From: Staphylococcus sp. | GTDB taxonomy: Bacteria > Bacteroidota > Bacteroidia > Bacteroidales > Muribaculaceae | Assembly: GCA_023665865.1 (NCBI GenBank) | Contig: JAMPDC010000001.1 | Span: 88,134-152,133, forward strand | DNA: 64,000 nucleotides | Direction: 5' to 3' | Shown here: in pieces, positions 1 to 8,852 of the stretch | Layout of the letters: every line of letters begins with the position of its first letter | Numbering within the stretch: position 1 is the first letter of the stretch | Made by a program: the position numbers and the translations under genes | The notes under the pieces: model-generated | Told to the model about the DNA's origin: nothing | The model's input: the letters and a program-made list of their open reading frames with translations, nothing else | Databases searched by the model: none

Positions 1-815
1 TAAGCGCTCATAGGCACGAGATAACTGATCTCGATCTTTGACGGGAACGTGATCAGGTTTGTCCCATCCGGCAGATTGTCAACCTCGATACCGACCGAGC
101 GTTTCTTGACGATCAGCGGCTCAATCGGGACTGTGACAGTGACTACATCCGGGATAATGCGTACCCCGGCAATGGGCTTCACCTTAACCTCGTAGCGCAT
201 GGTGTCTTTCAAATCAGATTTGACGAGCGGCTCAGTCGAGACGAGTTTCAACGAATGAGGCAGATCTGCGACTGAGTAAAGCGTTACAGAATCAACATTT
301 GCCACTATAGGGCCCGACAAGATGTATTGCAGATTCGGATGTATATCAGCCTGAACCACAAGTTTCACCTTGACACCGGGCAGAGCTGTGAAAGGCAGAT
401 GCAGCGAGTCGGGACGACATGATACTATCTGCACACCATTGCCAAAATACTCTCTCATGCGCGAATCGAGCTTCTGATGGGAGACCACCATCGCATCGCC
501 TTCAATATTGTCTTGCCACTTTAGTTTGACAGGTGACATATTGCCCCACAGGAAGCGCAGTAACTGTGAATCTTTTCCCTTGACACTGACCCCGATTGAC
601 TGAGGCACCTGACCTATGATCGTCACACTGTCGGGGACTTCCTGTAGCTCGACAGGGACATCAAAATCACGCTGCACTTCTGTGTCAAGCGAAAGGAAGA
701 CCCAGAAGACAAAAGCCACCGCAACAAAAAGCAAGTAGAGTAAAACGTTTTGGCCGCGGCTCGATTTAAGAGCCGCGGTCACCTTACGTTGTATTTTCTT
801 TGCTTTCTCGTTCAT
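1..815 (-). CDS. YbbR-like domain protein, 3' end beyond the window
   Basis: The reading frame is open from an ATG at 815 to the window edge, so about 271 residues are visible and the C-terminus is missing. A short cytoplasmic basic segment (residues 1-20) is followed by one membrane segment (about 21-43, LLYLLFVAVAFVFWVFL), then an extracytoplasmic beta-rich region with repeated short units that resemble YbbR (CdaR) domains. In Firmicutes CdaR controls a diadenylate cyclase, but in Bacteroidetes the role is not established. It lies 48 bp behind yajC and is probably the third gene of the nusB operon. In related genomes coaE commonly follows, but that part is outside the window. Confidence 0.8.
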   Translation of the reverse strand, partial: MNEKAKKIQRKVTAALKSSRGQNVLLYLLFVAVAFVFWVFLSLDTEVQRDFDVPVELQEVPDSVTIIGQVPQSIGVSVKGKDSQLLRFLWGNMSPVKLKWQDNIEGDAMVVSHQKLDSRMREYFGNGVQIVSCRPDSLHLPFTALPGVKVKLVVQADIHPNLQYILSGPIVANVDSVTLYSVADLPHSLKLVSTEPLVKSDLKDTMRYEVKVKPIAGVRIIPDVVTVTVPIEPLIVKKRSVGIEVDNLPDGTNLITFPSKIEISYLVPMSA

Positions 816-863
816 TGAGTCAGCGAGATGAGATTATTAGCGGGAGAAACAGACGGAGATATG

Positions 864-1187
864 TTATTTGCTCTCCTTCTCTGCTGCATCGCGGGCAGCC
901 TGCTGGGCTGAAGGATATACTGAACCTTTGTCAACGGTGATGCGGACATCCTTAGCGATCTCAATGGTAAATGTTGTATCATCAATACCTTTGATTTTGC
1001 CATAGATACCACCGGCGGTAACGACAGCATCGTTCACACGAAGACCTTCGCGGAATTTCTTGATTTCATTCTGGCGCTTCTGCTGGGGACGGATCATCAT
1101 GAAATAGAACACGGCGATAAGAGCCACAATCATGAGGATATTTGCCCAGCTTGAGTCAATAGACTGGAGGAGGATAGTGTTAAGCAT
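864..1187 (-). CDS. yajC: Preprotein translocase accessory subunit YajC
   Basis: A 107-residue protein with the family's layout: a short N-terminus, one membrane helix at about residues 15-33 (ANILMIVALIAVFYFMMI) followed at once by the RPQQKRQ signature, and a small cytoplasmic domain with the conserved VVTAGGIYGKIKGI stretch. YajC associates with SecDF and the Sec translocon in the inner membrane. Length matches the family (about 85-115). It sits between nusB and the YbbR gene on the same strand, a conserved Bacteroidetes order. The C-terminal tail AARDAAEKESK is charged and probably flexible. Confidence 0.93.
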   Translation of the reverse strand: MLNTILLQSIDSSWANILMIVALIAVFYFMMIRPQQKRQNEIKKFREGLRVNDAVVTAGGIYGKIKGIDDTTFTIEIAKDVRITVDKGSVYPSAQQAARDAAEKESK

Positions 1188-1243
1188 AATTATTGTTTCA
1201 GTTATTAGGGGTTAGTATTGTTTGTTTAATGCAAGGTTTACAA

Positions 1244-2683
1244 TCAAGCCTTCATCAACTTACCTTCTTCTTTCAGATGGTTGATGACAGAATAAAGGAT
1301 ACCGTTGATGAACGCGCCACTCCTTGGGGTGCTGTAGGCATTGGCTATCTCGATATACTCATTAAGACTGACGGCCAAAGGGATGGCGGGGAAATTCAGA
1401 ATTTCAGCAAGCGCGGTGACCATGATCACTATATCCATGAACGCGAGACGCTCCGCATCCCAACGGTGAGTATTGACAAAAGCGTCGATCTGCTCCCGAT
1501 ATTCCTGATAATGCTTGACAGCAAGTTCGAAGAGCTGGCTGCCGAAGCAACTGTCTTCATCATCCTTAAATTTAGGCAGAAGATTGACGTCTTTTCCATC
1601 AGCCTTACTTTGGCCGAAACGACGGATGGTCTTGAGCACAAATGTTCCCATCACATGCAGGTCATCATTCCAGTAAACGGACTTTGACTCAAGCGTCTCA
1701 GCGAGCTCATCGCCAGAAAGGATAATGGTCTTGTAGACCTGTCGCCAAAAATCCGCATCCTCCTCAAGAGTGGTCTCCTCCCGGCCCGACATATATTCCT
1801 TATATATATCGCTCTCGACAATCTTGTCGAGAAGGGCACGCAGCATCAGAGCATCGGTGTCCCATGAGAGCTTCTTTTCGTCAAGATAGTTTTGGAAGTC
1901 TTCATTTTCCTCCAAAGCTTTTATATATTTGTTCTCGACGAAGCGCATATTCGGATGGAGATCTTCATCAGTCGGAAGATACTTATGTTTTGCGGCATCA
2001 AGACGCTGATCCTGCAGGCGAGTCAATTCAACGCCAAGGAGCAAGAGGCTATGGTAAAGCTCGTGAGCTTTGTCAAGAGAATAGTCAAGGGCATTGCGGG
2101 CATGATTGAACAGGCCACGGTTGTCGTTATACTCATTGAGAGTGCGCATGAGCGAATCAATGCCACGTGTGAATCCGGCCATCGTGAAGCCAGGGTTCTT
2201 ACGCGCCACAGCCATAAACTCGGGGTTTTCAGCAATAAGGTTTGTAATGATCGACGTCCAGAGAATGACATCGTCCTTAATTTCCGGCTTCTTGATGCGC
2301 ACATAGCTCTTATATGCCGGGAGCGACGGTATCGCATCGTATATCGAAGGGATGATGGGCTCAAACTGCGCCACACCAGAACGGTCGCGCAAAATCAGCG
2401 AACGAATCTCATCGATACCATTCAGCGAACGGGCGAGAGCATTGTGATCAATATGTTTATTGAGAGCCATGCCACGCAAAGGTGACTGGCGACGTCCCGA
2501 AGATACATCGAAACCGGACATCTCGAGTACCATCAGAAGTAAATCGAGATAGAGTTCATGGCCATACTTTTTATCGCGTGAAGGATTTTCAACCTGCGGC
2601 TCGATTTTAAATTCACTCTGCGTAAGCAGATAGGAATAGAGCAGTTGCACCACTTTGATTCGGATCAAAACTCGATTTATCAT
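1244..2683 (-). CDS. nusB: Transcription antitermination factor NusB, enlarged form
   Basis: The C-terminal third (about residues 365-479) is a NusB domain, with the conserved WDAERLAFMDIVIM and SLNEYIEIANAYSTPRSGAFINGIL stretches. NusB binds BoxA RNA with NusE (S10) and supports antitermination in rRNA operons. At 479 residues it is far longer than E. coli NusB (about 139) and longer than the roughly 310 residues I recall for Bacteroides NusB. The extra part appears to be a tandem copy: HELYLDLLLMVLEMS near 42-56 echoes HELYHSLLLLGVELT near 207-221, and W142 and W313 head two 40-residue segments that align without gaps. First gene of the operon with yajC, behind a good promoter at 2730-2760. 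Confidence 0.92.
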   Translation of the reverse strand: MINRVLIRIKVVQLLYSYLLTQSEFKIEPQVENPSRDKKYGHELYLDLLLMVLEMSGFDVSSGRRQSPLRGMALNKHIDHNALARSLNGIDEIRSLILRDRSGVAQFEPIIPSIYDAIPSLPAYKSYVRIKKPEIKDDVILWTSIITNLIAENPEFMAVARKNPGFTMAGFTRGIDSLMRTLNEYNDNRGLFNHARNALDYSLDKAHELYHSLLLLGVELTRLQDQRLDAAKHKYLPTDEDLHPNMRFVENKYIKALEENEDFQNYLDEKKLSWDTDALMLRALLDKIVESDIYKEYMSGREETTLEEDADFWRQVYKTIILSGDELAETLESKSVYWNDDLHVMGTFVLKTIRRFGQSKADGKDVNLLPKFKDDEDSCFGSQLFELAVKHYQEYREQIDAFVNTHRWDAERLAFMDIVIMVTALAEILNFPAIPLAVSLNEYIEIANAYSTPRSGAFINGILYSVINHLKEEGKLMKA

Positions 2684-2729
2684 GACTATAAAAGAGCTAT
2701 TTTTATACCTTGCTAATATTTTAACGGTG

Positions 2730-2760
2730 CAAATTTACGATTTTTCATTTTCACAGACAA
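2730..2760 (-). promoter_or_regulatory. Promoter of nusB operon
   Basis: Read on the minus strand, TTG at 2758-2760 is followed after exactly 20 bases by TAAATTTG at 2730-2737, matching the Bacteroidetes sigma-ABfr pattern (TTG, 19-21 bases, TAnnTTTG). Transcription would begin near 2724, about 40 nt before the nusB ATG. Confidence 0.75.
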
Positions 2761-2861
2761 ATAATAGCACCATATAATTTCTTCACTTCCCTACCCACTC
2801 ACCACTCCGATAAATTATTCAAAATATTTATGTCCAAATACAAACATTTTCTTCTTTTTGC

Positions 2862-2892
2862 TTGTTAGATTTTAAAAATAGCAGTACCTTTG
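2862..2892 (+). promoter_or_regulatory. Promoter of rho
   Basis: TTG at 2862-2864, a 20-base spacer, then TACCTTTG at 2885-2892 fit the Bacteroidetes promoter pattern on the plus strand. The predicted start near 2897 leaves a leader of about 450 nt before the rho ATG at 3351. Confidence 0.7.
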
Positions 2893-3350
2893 TAGCTGAA
2901 TAATGAAGCCAACTGAAGCCACCGGGCTAATTTCCCATATATAGACAGCCCTGATATATAAAACCGGCTACAGTGTTTCTACCGAGACTCCGTTAAACAG
3001 ATGTTTTTTCAATCCTGTCACTCATAACGGGGACTCCGGACTTAGCAGAAGCAATCAATTCAGGCCAAAGCCACAGACTATTTTTCTGACCGGACAGATA
3101 CTCCCCTCCAACCACTGTCCTCCAAGATTTCGGACAGTCGTTCTTTCCGGTATTGCTGACAATCTGTATTTCACACTTTTATCAATTCTCACGTCTCTCT
3201 TCCTCAATTCAACCAACCATTGGTAAAATCAGTTTTGAACGAAGAAATCTCCAAGCCCAACGCTGAAAAGAATCACTTATCACCATCTTTTTAATTTAAA
3301 AATATTGTTCAAGCCGGAAGCCAGCGCGCTCCGACAATCTCTATATAATT
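2893..3350 (+). promoter_or_regulatory. Long rho leader, possible Rho-dependent autoregulation
   Basis: No gene of normal size fits here. A 13-codon open frame (ATG 2903 to TAG 2944, MKPTEATGLISHI) starts a few bases after the predicted transcription start and could be a leader peptide, though a frame this short is expected by chance. Much of the stretch from about 3095 to 3260 is rich in C and T and poor in G, for example the run at 3100-3125 and the run at 3190-3225, which is what Rho loading sites look like. E. coli rho is controlled by Rho-dependent attenuation in its own leader, and a similar loop here is an inference. Confidence 0.45.
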
Positions 3351-5489
3351 ATGTATAATTACAATGAGCTCGAAGCCATGGACGACTCGCAGTTGCGGGA
3401 AATTGCCCAAAACCATGGCATAAAGAAAATCGACACAACTGACAAGGAAAACCTTGTCTATGACATCCTCGAACAGCAGGCGCGTGATGTGGCTGCCACA
3501 TCGACTGCCAATATTTCAAAATCACGCCGTAATAAGAAGGAGTCAAAGGAAGACAAGCCCACCTCTCAACAACGTCAGAAAAAGGAGAGCGCTGAAGATC
3601 AGCAGCCCGACGATGCAGCACAGACGCAGGCTGCGCCCAAACGCCGTGGCCGCAAACCAAAGAGCGAGACTCAGCAAGCAGCAACACCGGCTGACACTGA
3701 CGAACAGGCACAGACTGAAACCAAGTCTGAAGAAGCAGCCCCCACACCAACACCTGCAGACGAGCAAGTCGCTGAAGCCCAGCAGCAACAGGGCGAGCAG
3801 CAACCTAAACGTCGCCGTGGACGCCCACCACGCAATCCACGTCCTGAAATCGAGGAGCAACAACAGCCTGCCGATCCGACCGAGCCAAAGGATGCACAGA
3901 CAGAGCCGCAACCTTCACCCGAACCGGTAGCTGCTCCCCTCCCAGCACTCCCTCAATCGACGTCAAACGAAAGCAGCAATACAGAGACTGCGCCGGAAGC
4001 AACTGACGAAAAGCCCTCTGAGCGTCCTCGCCATGGAGTCTTCATCCGTCCCGGTCAAAACCCTGACGCTATTCAGCCAAACGGAGAATCAGAGTCTGAC
4101 TTTGGCCAATCGCAACAACCAAAGCGCGATTTCCGCCCGAAAGACAGCTCATTCGGATCATTTTTCCCGCGTGCTGGCGGCCGCACTTTCGCTCCTCGCT
4201 CACAGCAGGAAAAAGAACAGGCCCCGATGGCTCCCCCTATGCCACAACCCGCCGCTCCAATCGTGCTCGGCGAACCAGGAATGGAGAAGCAGCAGCCACA
4301 AAATAAGAAAAACAAAAAGAATAAGAATAAAAATCAACAGTTTGAGCAGCCTAAACCTCAGGCCTATGATTTTGACGGTATAATCGAGACTACGGGTGTA
4401 CTCGAAATAGATCCGGCCGGACATGGATTTCTCCGGTCAAGCGATTACAACTATCTCCCCTCACCCGATGACGTACTGGTTACCAAAGAGCAGATCAAAC
4501 AATATGGTTTGCGCACAGGTGATGTGGTCGACGCCACACTCCGTGCGCCGCGTGAAGGAGACAAATACTACCCTCTCAGCTCAGTCCGCAGCGTCAATGG
4601 CCGTACCCCGGAATATATCCGCGACCGTGTGGCGTTTGAACACCTTACCCCACTCTTCCCCGATGAGAAATTTGACCTTACTTCCGGCAGGTCAAGCAAC
4701 ATCTCGACCCGAGTAGTCGACATGTTCTCACCAATAGGCAAAGGGCAGCGCGGCCTTATCGTAGCCCCTCCGAAGACAGGTAAGACACTTCTTCTCAAGG
4801 ATATCGCTAATGCGATCGCAGAGAATCACCCGGAAACTTATATCATGATCCTTCTGATTGATGAACGACCTGAAGAAGTGACTGACATGAGTCGAAACGT
4901 CAATGCCGAAGTAATAGCATCGACATTCGATGAGCCGGCAGAGCGCCACGTTAAGATTGCATCAATCGTACTTGAGAAAGCAAAGCGAATGGTCGAGTGT
5001 GGCCACGACGTCGTGATTCTCCTTGACTCGATCACCCGTCTCGCGCGCGCATACAACACATGCGCACCGGCTTCAGGCAAAATACTCTCGGGCGGTGTGG
5101 ACGCAAATGCCCTCCAGAAGCCCAAACGTTTCTTCGGAGCAGCACGAAATATCGAAAATGGAGGCTCACTCACCATCATTGCCACTGCGCTCACCGAAAC
5201 AAGCTCGAAAATGGACGAAGTCATCTTCGAAGAGTTTAAGGGCACAGGCAACATGGAGCTCCAGCTCGACCGCAAGCTTTCCAACAAGCGCATATTCCCC
5301 GCAGTCGACATCATGGCATCATCCACACGCCGAGATGATCTTCTGCTCCGCAATGAAACCCTCAACCGCATGTGGATTCTCCGCCGCTTCCTGAGCGATC
5401 GCAACTCCATCGAAGCTATGGAATTTATCAAAGACCGCATGGAGCGTACACCAAACAACGACGAACTCCTCCGTACCATGGGTGACTGA
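3351..5489 (+). CDS. rho: Transcription termination factor Rho with long disordered insert
   Basis: RNA-DNA helicase that ends transcription of untranslated RNA. Residues 1-45 ([19 protein letters not shown]...) are the Rho N-terminal helical domain. Residues about 46-340 are a low-complexity stretch rich in Q, P, K, E and A with AT-hook-like KRRGRKP and RRRGRPP motifs and an Asn/Lys-rich end. The cold-shock-type RNA-binding domain starts near residue 343 ([17 protein letters not shown]). The ATPase follows, with Walker [10 protein letters not shown] near 470 and Walker [14 protein letters not shown]. Total length is 712, against 419 in E. coli. Such inserts are known in Bacteroidota Rho and have been linked to phase separation. 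The gene stands alone, behind a long leader and ahead of a strong terminator. Confidence 0.97.
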   Translation: MYNYNELEAMDDSQLREIAQNHGIKKIDTTDKENLVYDILEQQARDVAATSTANISKSRRNKKESKEDKPTSQQRQKKESAEDQQPDDAAQTQAAPKRRGRKPKSETQQAATPADTDEQAQTETKSEEAAPTPTPADEQVAEAQQQQGEQQPKRRRGRPPRNPRPEIEEQQQPADPTEPKDAQTEPQPSPEPVAAPLPALPQSTSNESSNTETAPEATDEKPSERPRHGVFIRPGQNPDAIQPNGESESDFGQSQQPKRDFRPKDSSFGSFFPRAGGRTFAPRSQQEKEQAPMAPPMPQPAAPIVLGEPGMEKQQPQNKKNKKNKNKNQQFEQPKPQAYDFDGIIETTGVLEIDPAGHGFLRSSDYNYLPSPDDVLVTKEQIKQYGLRTGDVVDATLRAPREGDKYYPLSSVRSVNGRTPEYIRDRVAFEHLTPLFPDEKFDLTSGRSSNISTRVVDMFSPIGKGQRGLIVAPPKTGKTLLLKDIANAIAENHPETYIMILLIDERPEEVTDMSRNVNAEVIASTFDEPAERHVKIASIVLEKAKRMVECGHDVVILLDSITRLARAYNTCAPASGKILSGGVDANALQKPKRFFGAARNIENGGSLTIIATALTETSSKMDEVIFEEFKGTGNMELQLDRKLSNKRIFPAVDIMASSTRRDDLLLRNETLNRMWILRRFLSDRNSIEAMEFIKDRMERTPNNDELLRTMGD

Positions 5490-5511
5490 TCCCCCATGCA
5501 CTATACGCAAT

Positions 5512-5564
5512 AAAAAGACTTCCGGCTTTTGAATTTCAAGTATTCAAAAGCCGGAAGTCTTTTT
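5512..5564. terminator. Two-way terminator between rho and rpiB
   Basis: A perfect 23-bp inverted repeat (5512-5534 with 5542-5564) with a 7-base loop. The outer arms are A5 and T5, so it can act as an intrinsic terminator on both strands for the convergent rho and rpiB genes. Confidence 0.92.
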
Positions 5565-5592
5565 ATCAATCTGCCGATGGCTCAAGCAACTT

Positions 5593-6054
5593 TCAGCAAC
5601 CACCGTCGACTGGAATCTTCTCTACCCTGCGCTCATGACGACCGCCATCAAACGGAGTATTGAGGAAAGTCTCGACAATATTGATCGCAGTAACATTATC
5701 AATGAATCGTGCGGGAAGCACAAGCACATTGGCATTGTTATGACGGCGTGCAAGCTCGGCAAGCTCCACATTCCAACACAAGGCTGCACGCACTCCCTGA
5801 TGCTTGTTGAGAGTCATACCGATACCGTTGCCGGAACCACAAAGAGCGATGGCCGGATAAACCTCACCATTCTCTACTGCAGCTGCACAAGGATGAGCAT
5901 AGTCAGCATAATCACAGCTGTCAACTGAATTTGTACCGAAATCCTTGAATTCAATCGACATTGATTCAAAATATCCTTCGAGCACCATTTTCATCTCGTA
6001 GCCGGCGTGGTCGCTGCAAAAACCCACAGGTACGTTTTCCTTTAGAATTGACAT
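5593..6054 (-). CDS. rpiB: Ribose-5-phosphate isomerase B
   Basis: Interconverts ribose 5-phosphate and ribulose 5-phosphate in the cytosolic pentose phosphate pathway. The 153-residue protein shows the RpiB/LacAB fold signatures: SDHAG at 14-18, the active-site Cys72 in CGSGNGIGM, and RHNNANVL with the conserved Asn pair. Length is normal. It is the last gene of the yicC-gmk-nadD-DUF5063-rpiB series, 61 bp after the DUF5063 gene, and ends into the shared terminator with rho. In many Bacteroides rpiB follows transketolase; here it does not. Confidence 0.95.
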   Translation of the reverse strand: MSILKENVPVGFCSDHAGYEMKMVLEGYFESMSIEFKDFGTNSVDSCDYADYAHPCAAAVENGEVYPAIALCGSGNGIGMTLNKHQGVRAALCWNVELAELARRHNNANVLVLPARFIDNVTAINIVETFLNTPFDGGRHERRVEKIPVDGGC

Positions 6055-6115
6055 AAGTTATGTATATATTTTTAAGATTATGGCTAAACCGGTGAAGTCA
6101 TCGTGGCCTCACATT

Positions 6116-6649
6116 CTAAATATTGTCATCGTCATCCTCCTCATTCCCGGAAGAATAACGGATATTGTTGAGCGGTCGCATGATGTTGCATAATTTCTGG
6201 CTCCAATATGCCCCGAAATCAGCCTTGACAGCAACCAACGCGGAATTGACTATATCCTCAGGCGCATCCTTGACCATTACTATGAAATTGTAGAGCACCT
6301 GAAAAACATCGCAGATACCTTCGGCTACACTTAGCCCGATCGGAGTCTCTGAATACTTCATATCCTCCTCAAACACTTCCAGATAAATATCTTCCGATCC
6401 AAGCAACTGGGCAATCCTGAACCGGAGATTCTCATAATAGTCTTCTTCAAGGAAGCTCTCTATATACGGATCCTCCTCTTCAAGCAGTGGCGCAGGTTTC
6501 AGATCGGTGGCTGAGATATAAATACGTGGCAACAAGCGCAGCATGTTGCCGACAAACTCTCCCGGCGTGGACTCGGCGGCATTTTCCACAGCGTAACAGA
6601 ACTCATTACACAGGGCAATGAACGCGAGTGAATTAGGACTTAGCTCCAT
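6116..6649 (-). CDS. DUF5063 family protein
   Basis: Acidic, mostly helical protein of 177 residues from the chosen ATG at 6649 (MELSPNSLAF). A frame 11 codons longer exists, but those codons lie inside the end of nadD and the ATG here leaves a 17-bp overlap, typical of translational coupling. The sequence matches the style of DUF5063, a family found next to nadD and gmk in Bacteroidetes with no known activity. No signal peptide or membrane segment is visible. The C-terminus is a run of Glu/Asp/Asn (NEEDDDDNI). Confidence 0.75.
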   Translation of the reverse strand: MELSPNSLAFIALCNEFCYAVENAAESTPGEFVGNMLRLLPRIYISATDLKPAPLLEEEDPYIESFLEEDYYENLRFRIAQLLGSEDIYLEVFEEDMKYSETPIGLSVAEGICDVFQVLYNFIVMVKDAPEDIVNSALVAVKADFGAYWSQKLCNIMRPLNNIRYSSGNEEDDDDNI

Positions 6650-7214
6650 ACAATTTATTTTGTTTGATATAGTCAAAGACACCTTGCGGGAGGAAATAGT
6701 TCATATCCTTGCCCCTTGCGATGGCTTTTCTTATGAATGTACTTGAAATATCGGCAGTCGGAGCATTGACCACATCGACACCATCCTCATAGATTGTTCC
6801 TACAGGATAGCCCGGACGCGGATAGACTATGACACCGAAATCAGACAGGATGGCTTCATGGTCTTTCCACTGGTCAAATATTTTCCAGTTGTCACTACCG
6901 ATGATAAGTTTGAAATTATGACGTGGATATCGCTTCGCAAGATAACGGAGAGTGTTGATGGTATAAGAAGGCTTAGGCATCGTAAGCTCATAATCGCAGA
7001 CATTCAACCCCTCGCTCTTTCCCGTAGCAATCTCAAGCATTTTAAGGCGTGAAAGATCCGGGATAAGTTCATCAGATCCGGCTTTGAGCGGATTGAGCGG
7101 CGACAATGTCAACCAGACTTCATCGAGTCCCGCAAACTGCTGCAGATAGCTCGCAAGCATCATGTGACCGACATGAACCGGATTGAACGAACCGCCTAAA
7201 ATACCTATTGTCAT
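6633..7214 (-). CDS. nadD: Nicotinate-nucleotide adenylyltransferase
   Basis: Transfers AMP from ATP to nicotinate mononucleotide in NAD synthesis. Residues 7-17 carry the nucleotidyltransferase motif GGSFNPVHVGH, and the second signature ISSTFIRKAI lies near residue 155. Its 193 residues are standard for NadD. Cytosolic. It overlaps the next gene by 17 bp and is 57 bp downstream of gmk, so the three are almost certainly co-transcribed. Confidence 0.96.
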   Translation of the reverse strand: MTIGILGGSFNPVHVGHMMLASYLQQFAGLDEVWLTLSPLNPLKAGSDELIPDLSRLKMLEIATGKSEGLNVCDYELTMPKPSYTINTLRYLAKRYPRHNFKLIIGSDNWKIFDQWKDHEAILSDFGVIVYPRPGYPVGTIYEDGVDVVNAPTADISSTFIRKAIARGKDMNYFLPQGVFDYIKQNKLYGAKS

Positions 7215-7271
7215 AAGCTATTCTATTTAAAAATTCACCACATTCAGGAGCAGATCTAAATCACTCATCTA

Positions 7272-7838
7272 TTATCCGATGAAGTCCTTGATGATCGCAT
7301 CAACCTTTCCTATCGCGCTATCAAGATCATCATTGACAACGATGCAGTCAAATTCAGGGGCAAAAGTCAACTCATATTCAGCCTTTTCAAGACGCTGTGC
7401 AATGGCTTCGGGAGCGTCAGTACCCCTGCCAGTCAAGCGCTGTCGCAACACCTCGACGCTCGGTGGCTGGATGAATATACTGAGAGCATTGCTGCCATAC
7501 ATTTTCTTGACATTAACTCCGCCTTTGACATCTATGTCGAGGATCACATTGTGCCCCTCGTCCGTGATGCGGGCAATCTCACTTTTGAGAGTACCATAGA
7601 AACGACCGGGATAGACCTCCTCATATTCCACGAAGGCTTCTGCCTCGATCGCACTGCGGAACTCATCATCACTAAGAAAATAATAATTTATGCCATGCTG
7701 CTCCTCACCGCGCGGTTGCCGGTTGGTGGCAGAAATGGAAAATTGCATGTCGATCTCCTCGCGTTCAAGAAGCGCATTGATTATAGTTGACTTTCCGGTG
7801 CCGGAGGGAGCAGAGATAATTATGATCTTTCCTTTCAT
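7272..7838 (-). CDS. gmk: Guanylate kinase
   Basis: Phosphorylates GMP to GDP with ATP. The P-loop SAPSGTGKST spans residues 9-18, the GMP-binding region has SATNRQPRGEEQHGINYYFLS (split here as SATNRQPRG and GINYYF), and the lid shows RLTGRGTD. 188 residues is the usual length. It follows yicC by 24 bp in the same operon, a pairing conserved across many phyla. Confidence 0.97.
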   Translation of the reverse strand: MKGKIIIISAPSGTGKSTIINALLEREEIDMQFSISATNRQPRGEEQHGINYYFLSDDEFRSAIEAEAFVEYEEVYPGRFYGTLKSEIARITDEGHNVILDIDVKGGVNVKKMYGSNALSIFIQPPSVEVLRQRLTGRGTDAPEAIAQRLEKAEYELTFAPEFDCIVVNDDLDSAIGKVDAIIKDFIG

Positions 7839-7862
7839 AGGGAGTATCAGCTGATGCGGGTG

Positions 7863-8738
7863 TTACATAACATTCAATACCTGCTCTTTGATCTGCTCGA
7901 GCACATCTTTCATCTGCACGACAATCTTCTGCATCTCGGCATGGTTGCTCTTTGAGCCGAGGGTGTTGATCTCACGTCCCATTTCCTGGCTGATAAAGCC
8001 AAGTTTCTTGCCCTGTCCTTTCGGACCGTTCATTGTTTCGATGAAATAGTTGAGATGCTGGGTGAGACGCTGCTTCTCCTCATTGACATCAAGCTTTTCT
8101 ATGTAGAAAAACAGTTCCTGCTCAAGGCGGCTGCGATCATAGTCAACACCGTGGATTTTTGCAAGGCCCTCCTCCATCCGGAGACGGATTTTAGCCACAC
8201 GTTCCTCTTCATATTTAGGCACGAGTGCAAGAAGCTCACGTATGCGCTCGATGCGGACTGCGAAAAAGCTCTCAAGTTTCTCACCTTCGGCTCGACGATA
8301 AGCCATCAACTGGTCAGCAGCGCTTCTGAGTGCATCCATGACACCCTTGATCTCAGCATCGTCGGCATCACCGGGAGTCTCGCTCTTCATCACGTCGGGG
8401 AAACGCAGGAGAACACTGTACCAATCCTGTGGAGTCATGATACCAAGCTGCACCGCTGCATTCTCAACATCTTTTTTATAGGCTTCAAGAGCAGGGACAT
8501 TCAGTTTAACCGAAGCATCACCTGCCACATTCTCAACATAGACAGTCATGTCGACTTTGCCCCTTTCGAGGGTTGCGGCAAGACTGTTTCTCATTTCAAG
8601 TTCCTGAGCACGCAAGGATGATGGCACGCGCGCAGCAATATCGATCTGCTTGCTGTTTAGCGACTTTATTTCTACCGTGATTTTCTTGCCGGGAAGCTCT
8701 GCGACAGCCTTCCCGAATCCCGTCATTGAATATAACAT
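7863..8738 (-). CDS. yicC: YicC family endoribonuclease
   Basis: The 291-residue protein begins MLYSMTGFGKA, the family hallmark, and ends with the conserved GREINTLGSKSNHAEMQ and VVQMKDVLEQIKEQVLNV stretches. E. coli YicC is an endoribonuclease linked to sRNA decay. First gene of the minus operon with gmk and nadD. A TAATTTTG box at 8759-8766, with CAA (TTG on this strand) at 8785-8787, would start transcription near 8753, about 15 nt before the ATG. Confidence 0.93.
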   Translation of the reverse strand: MLYSMTGFGKAVAELPGKKITVEIKSLNSKQIDIAARVPSSLRAQELEMRNSLAATLERGKVDMTVYVENVAGDASVKLNVPALEAYKKDVENAAVQLGIMTPQDWYSVLLRFPDVMKSETPGDADDAEIKGVMDALRSAADQLMAYRRAEGEKLESFFAVRIERIRELLALVPKYEEERVAKIRLRMEEGLAKIHGVDYDRSRLEQELFFYIEKLDVNEEKQRLTQHLNYFIETMNGPKGQGKKLGFISQEMGREINTLGSKSNHAEMQKIVVQMKDVLEQIKEQVLNVM

Positions 8739-8758
8739 GATAAGGTATTATTTTTTGA

Positions 8759-8796
8759 CAAAATTACAATTTTCTCACGATAAACAAGTAACTTTG
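8759..8796. promoter_or_regulatory. Back-to-back promoters of yicC and tsaB
   Basis: On the minus strand TAATTTTG at 8759-8766 has a TTG at 8785-8787 (18-base spacer). On the plus strand TAACTTTG lies at 8789-8796, without a clear TTG at the right distance. The two boxes face away from each other with about 22 bases between them. Confidence 0.55.
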
Positions 8797-8852
8797 CCCT
8801 AAATTTTGATCTATGGGTGTGACATCGCCCCTCTAACTCTGATAAAAATCCA

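Noticed and set aside
1193-2485. Open frames on the plus strand opposite nusB
   Set aside because: They lie antisense to a well-supported NusB and have no domain, promoter or codon pattern of their own.
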